From an uncultured Alphaproteobacteria bacterium (GTDB lineage Bacteria; Pseudomonadota; Alphaproteobacteria; RS24): a stretch of 64,000 bases of DNA. The translations under genes and the position numbers were made by a program. The stretch lies in assembly GCA_938091085.1 (NCBI GenBank), contig CALKOC010000008.1, positions 1-64,000 on the forward strand. Direction: 5' to 3'. Shown in pieces: positions 62,268-64,000 of the stretch (position 1 is the stretch's first letter; the number at the start of each line of letters is the position of its first letter). The notes under the pieces were generated by a model. That model was given only the letters and a program-made list of their open reading frames with translations. It was not told the origin of the DNA and ran no database searches.

Positions 62268-62498
62268 CTATTCAGTTATGACTTCCCAGCATTTCAGCTT
62301 GGAAATCGGACGACACTCTCGGATGCGAACAGTATCACCGGTCTTGAACTGGTTATCAGCATCATGAACGTGGTACTTCTTCGATTTACGAACGGTCTTT
62401 TTCATCACAGGGTCTGTCAAACGACGCTCAACCCGAACAACAACAGTTTTGTCGGTTTTATCGCTGACAACAGTTCCTTGTAGAATACGTTTTGGCAT
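62268..62498 (-). CDS. rpsQ: 30S ribosomal protein S17 (uS17)
   Basis: 76 residues with [20 protein letters not shown] and the motif [20 protein letters not shown]. Confidence 0.98.
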   Translation of the reverse strand: MPKRILQGTVVSDKTDKTVVVRVERRLTDPVMKKTVRKSKKYHVHDADNQFKTGDTVRIRECRPISKLKCWEVITE

Positions 62499-62525
62499 TT
62501 CTATCTAGTCCTCAATTAAACGACC

Positions 62526-62726
62526 CTACTCGGCCTGTTTTCCCTTAATCTCGTTTTTAGCAGTCTGTACGCGGGCAATTTCCTTACGCACCTGACCGAT
62601 ACGCGCCATATTCTCAAGCTGGCCTGATGCTTTTTGGAAGCGCAGATTGAACTGTTCTTTTTTCAGTTCTACCAAGCGGTCATCAAGCTGGTCGGTAGTC
62701 AAATCTCTGATTTCTGTAATCTTCAT
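62526..62726 (-). CDS. rpmC: 50S ribosomal protein L29 (uL29)
   Basis: 66 residues, two helices, with [19 protein letters not shown] and the family signature [13 protein letters not shown]. Confidence 0.98.
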   Translation of the reverse strand: MKITEIRDLTTDQLDDRLVELKKEQFNLRFQKASGQLENMARIGQVRKEIARVQTAKNEIKGKQAE

Positions 62727-62737
62727 AAACCCAACTC

Positions 62738-63157
62738 CTAGTCTTGGTCGCCAATGCGTGAAACAACACGCGTTTGAACCGGAAGTTTAGCGGCAGCAAG
62801 TTTTAACGCCTCATGGGCAACATTTGCAGGCACACCGTCAACTTCAAACATAATCCGACCGGGCTTAACTCGGCACGCCCAATATTCAGGAGAACCCTTA
62901 CCTTTACCCATACGTATTTCAGTCGGTTTCTTGGAAACCGGCACATCAGGAAAGATACGAATCCAAACACGCCCAGCACGTTTCATGTGACGCGTAATCA
63001 CACGACGAGCAGCCTCAATCTGGCGCGATGTGACACGCTCTGGTGTCGTTGCTTTCAGACCAAAAGCCCCAAAAGTAAGTGCTGTTCCACCCTTCGCATT
63101 ACCTTTAATGCGGCCTTTATGGGCTTTACGGAATTTTGTACGTTTAGGTTGCAGCAT
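62738..63157 (-). CDS. rplP: 50S ribosomal protein L16 (uL16)
   Basis: 139 residues, starting [16 protein letters not shown], with [18 protein letters not shown] and [10 protein letters not shown]. It occupies the tRNA-binding region of the large subunit. Confidence 0.99.
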   Translation of the reverse strand: MLQPKRTKFRKAHKGRIKGNAKGGTALTFGAFGLKATTPERVTSRQIEAARRVITRHMKRAGRVWIRIFPDVPVSKKPTEIRMGKGKGSPEYWACRVKPGRIMFEVDGVPANVAHEALKLAAAKLPVQTRVVSRIGDQD

Positions 63158-63162
63158 AGTCC

Positions 63163-63873
63163 CTAACCTCTTGCCATTTCTCTAGATGAGTTGGCATTAT
63201 CATCACTGCCTTGCTCACCGCGCTTATCGCGTGCCATTGGGTCATGCTCAACGATTTCGCCTTTGAAAATCCAGACTTTAATACCGCAGACGCCGTATGC
63301 CGTATGTGCTGAGCCGACACCATAATCAATATCTGCGCGGAGTGTATGAAGTGGCACACGCCCCTCACGGTACCATTCAACACGCGCAATCTCAGCACCA
63401 CCAAGACGGCCACCACAATTAATACGGATACCTTCAGCACCCAATCTAATAGCAGACTGAACAGCCCGCTTCATAGCACGGCGGAAACCAACACGACGCT
63501 CTAACTGCTGGGCAATCCCGTCAGCAACTAGCTGGGCATCAATTTCGGGCTTTCTCACTTCAACGATATTCAGAAGAACTTCACTGTCTGTGATTTTTGC
63601 AATCCGAATGCGTAGCTTCTCAATATCCGCACCCTTTTTGCCAATAATGACACCGGGGCGCGCAGAATGGATTGTGACACGGCATTTTTTGTGGGGACGC
63701 TCAATAATGATTTTAGATACTGCTGCCTGCTTAAGTTCTTTCAAAAGCATTTCACGAATATTTAGATCTTCGTGAAGAAGTGAAGCATATTCACCTTTTC
63801 TAGCATACCAGCGGGAGTCCCATGTACGGTTGACACCCAGGCGCATACCAATCGGATTAATTTTCTGTCCCAT
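63163..63873 (-). CDS. rpsC: 30S ribosomal protein S3 (uS3)
   Basis: 236 residues with [13 protein letters not shown] at the start, a KH domain ([16 protein letters not shown]), and the C-terminal signature [20 protein letters not shown]. The last 25 residues are charged and Asn/Ser-rich. The ATG shares one base with the rplV stop. Confidence 0.99.
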   Translation of the reverse strand: MGQKINPIGMRLGVNRTWDSRWYARKGEYASLLHEDLNIREMLLKELKQAAVSKIIIERPHKKCRVTIHSARPGVIIGKKGADIEKLRIRIAKITDSEVLLNIVEVRKPEIDAQLVADGIAQQLERRVGFRRAMKRAVQSAIRLGAEGIRINCGGRLGGAEIARVEWYREGRVPLHTLRADIDYGVGSAHTAYGVCGIKVWIFKGEIVEHDPMARDKRGEQGSDDNANSSREMARG

Positions 63874-64000
63874 TAGGCTTCTCCTCCGGCCTGAGTTTCT
63901 TCCATCTCACGAACAACGATAGTCAGTTGGCTGAAAGGCTTAACAATACGTGCGGCGCGACCTTTAGCTCTTGGGCGGAAACGCTTCATCACGAGGTTCT
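63873..64000 (-). CDS. rplV: 50S ribosomal protein L22 (uL22), partial
   Basis: Only the last 42 codons are present. They carry the conserved [23 protein letters not shown]-like end of L22 (quoted here in shortened form: RPRAKGRA, then SQLTIVV), followed by a short acidic tail to the stop at 63873-63875. The N-terminal part is off the right edge. Confidence 0.96.
   Translation of the reverse strand, partial: NLVMKRFRPRAKGRAARIVKPFSQLTIVVREMEETQAGGEA

Noticed and set aside
1-64000. CRISPR array, insertion sequence or prophage
   Set aside because: No regularly spaced repeats, transposase, integrase or phage structural genes were seen on either strand.

Overview
The window looks like a chromosomal stretch of a marine-type alphaproteobacterium with moderate, AT-leaning base composition. 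The evidence is the right-hand core region. The S10/spc/alpha ribosomal block (rplV to rplQ, all on the minus strand) runs into a Do-like periplasmic protease, an RluC-type pseudouridine synthase, an ATP12 F1-ATPase assembly chaperone (typical of Alphaproteobacteria), pccB, pccA and lipB. No rRNA, CRISPR array, insertion sequence or phage gene was seen.

From the left edge to about 44.2 kb is an accessory catabolic region that reads as part of a steroid (or closely related polycyclic isoprenoid) uptake and degradation locus. The strongest markers are a delta5-3-ketosteroid isomerase homologue with its catalytic triad (20536-20961), an SDR closely resembling the Comamonas 3-alpha-hydroxysteroid dehydrogenase HsdA (34545-35309), and a DUF35 protein next to an Ltp2-like thiolase-fold protein (24893-26500), the pairing known from steroid side-chain retro-aldolases. 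Around them are three TonB-dependent receptors (two a tandem pair of paralogues), a cytochrome P450, two 2Fe-2S ferredoxins, further SDRs, an acyl-CoA synthetase, two CaiB-type CoA-transferases (one a double-domain fusion), a crotonase, four NTF2/SnoaL-like proteins (one the isomerase), two DUF1214-like proteins, a DUF3604 metallo-phosphoesterase-like protein, amidohydrolases, a sulfatase and two sulfotransferases. Ring-cleavage genes (KstD, KshA, Hsa/Tes type) are not in the window, so the pathway is partial and the substrate is inferred.

Transcription in the accessory region is mosaic. Minus-strand units are 2801->1 (amidohydrolase, SnoaL, epimerase, ferredoxin), each of the two receptors alone, 12886->8742 (SDR, sulfotransferase, SnoaL, propeller), the sulfatase alone, and 22249->20981 (ferredoxin, hydrolase). 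Plus-strand units are 13042->17311, 19056->20961, 22445->31041 (eight tightly packed genes), TetR, P450, and 35600->42319 (receptor, TPR-sulfotransferase, BCCT transporter, MarR). A TTCGAA-centred motif recurs upstream of at least five of these units and of the local TetR gene. It is my best candidate for the operator of an undescribed regulon.

From a tRNA-Leu(GAG) at 44.4 kb onward the window is housekeeping: assimilatory sulfate reduction (cysH and a siroheme-synthase-like gene), lipB, propionyl-CoA carboxylase (a logical sink for propionyl-CoA from side-chain degradation), and the ribosomal cluster, which has a near-consensus internal sigma-70 promoter in front of rpsM. All family assignments were made by reading motifs; no searches were run.
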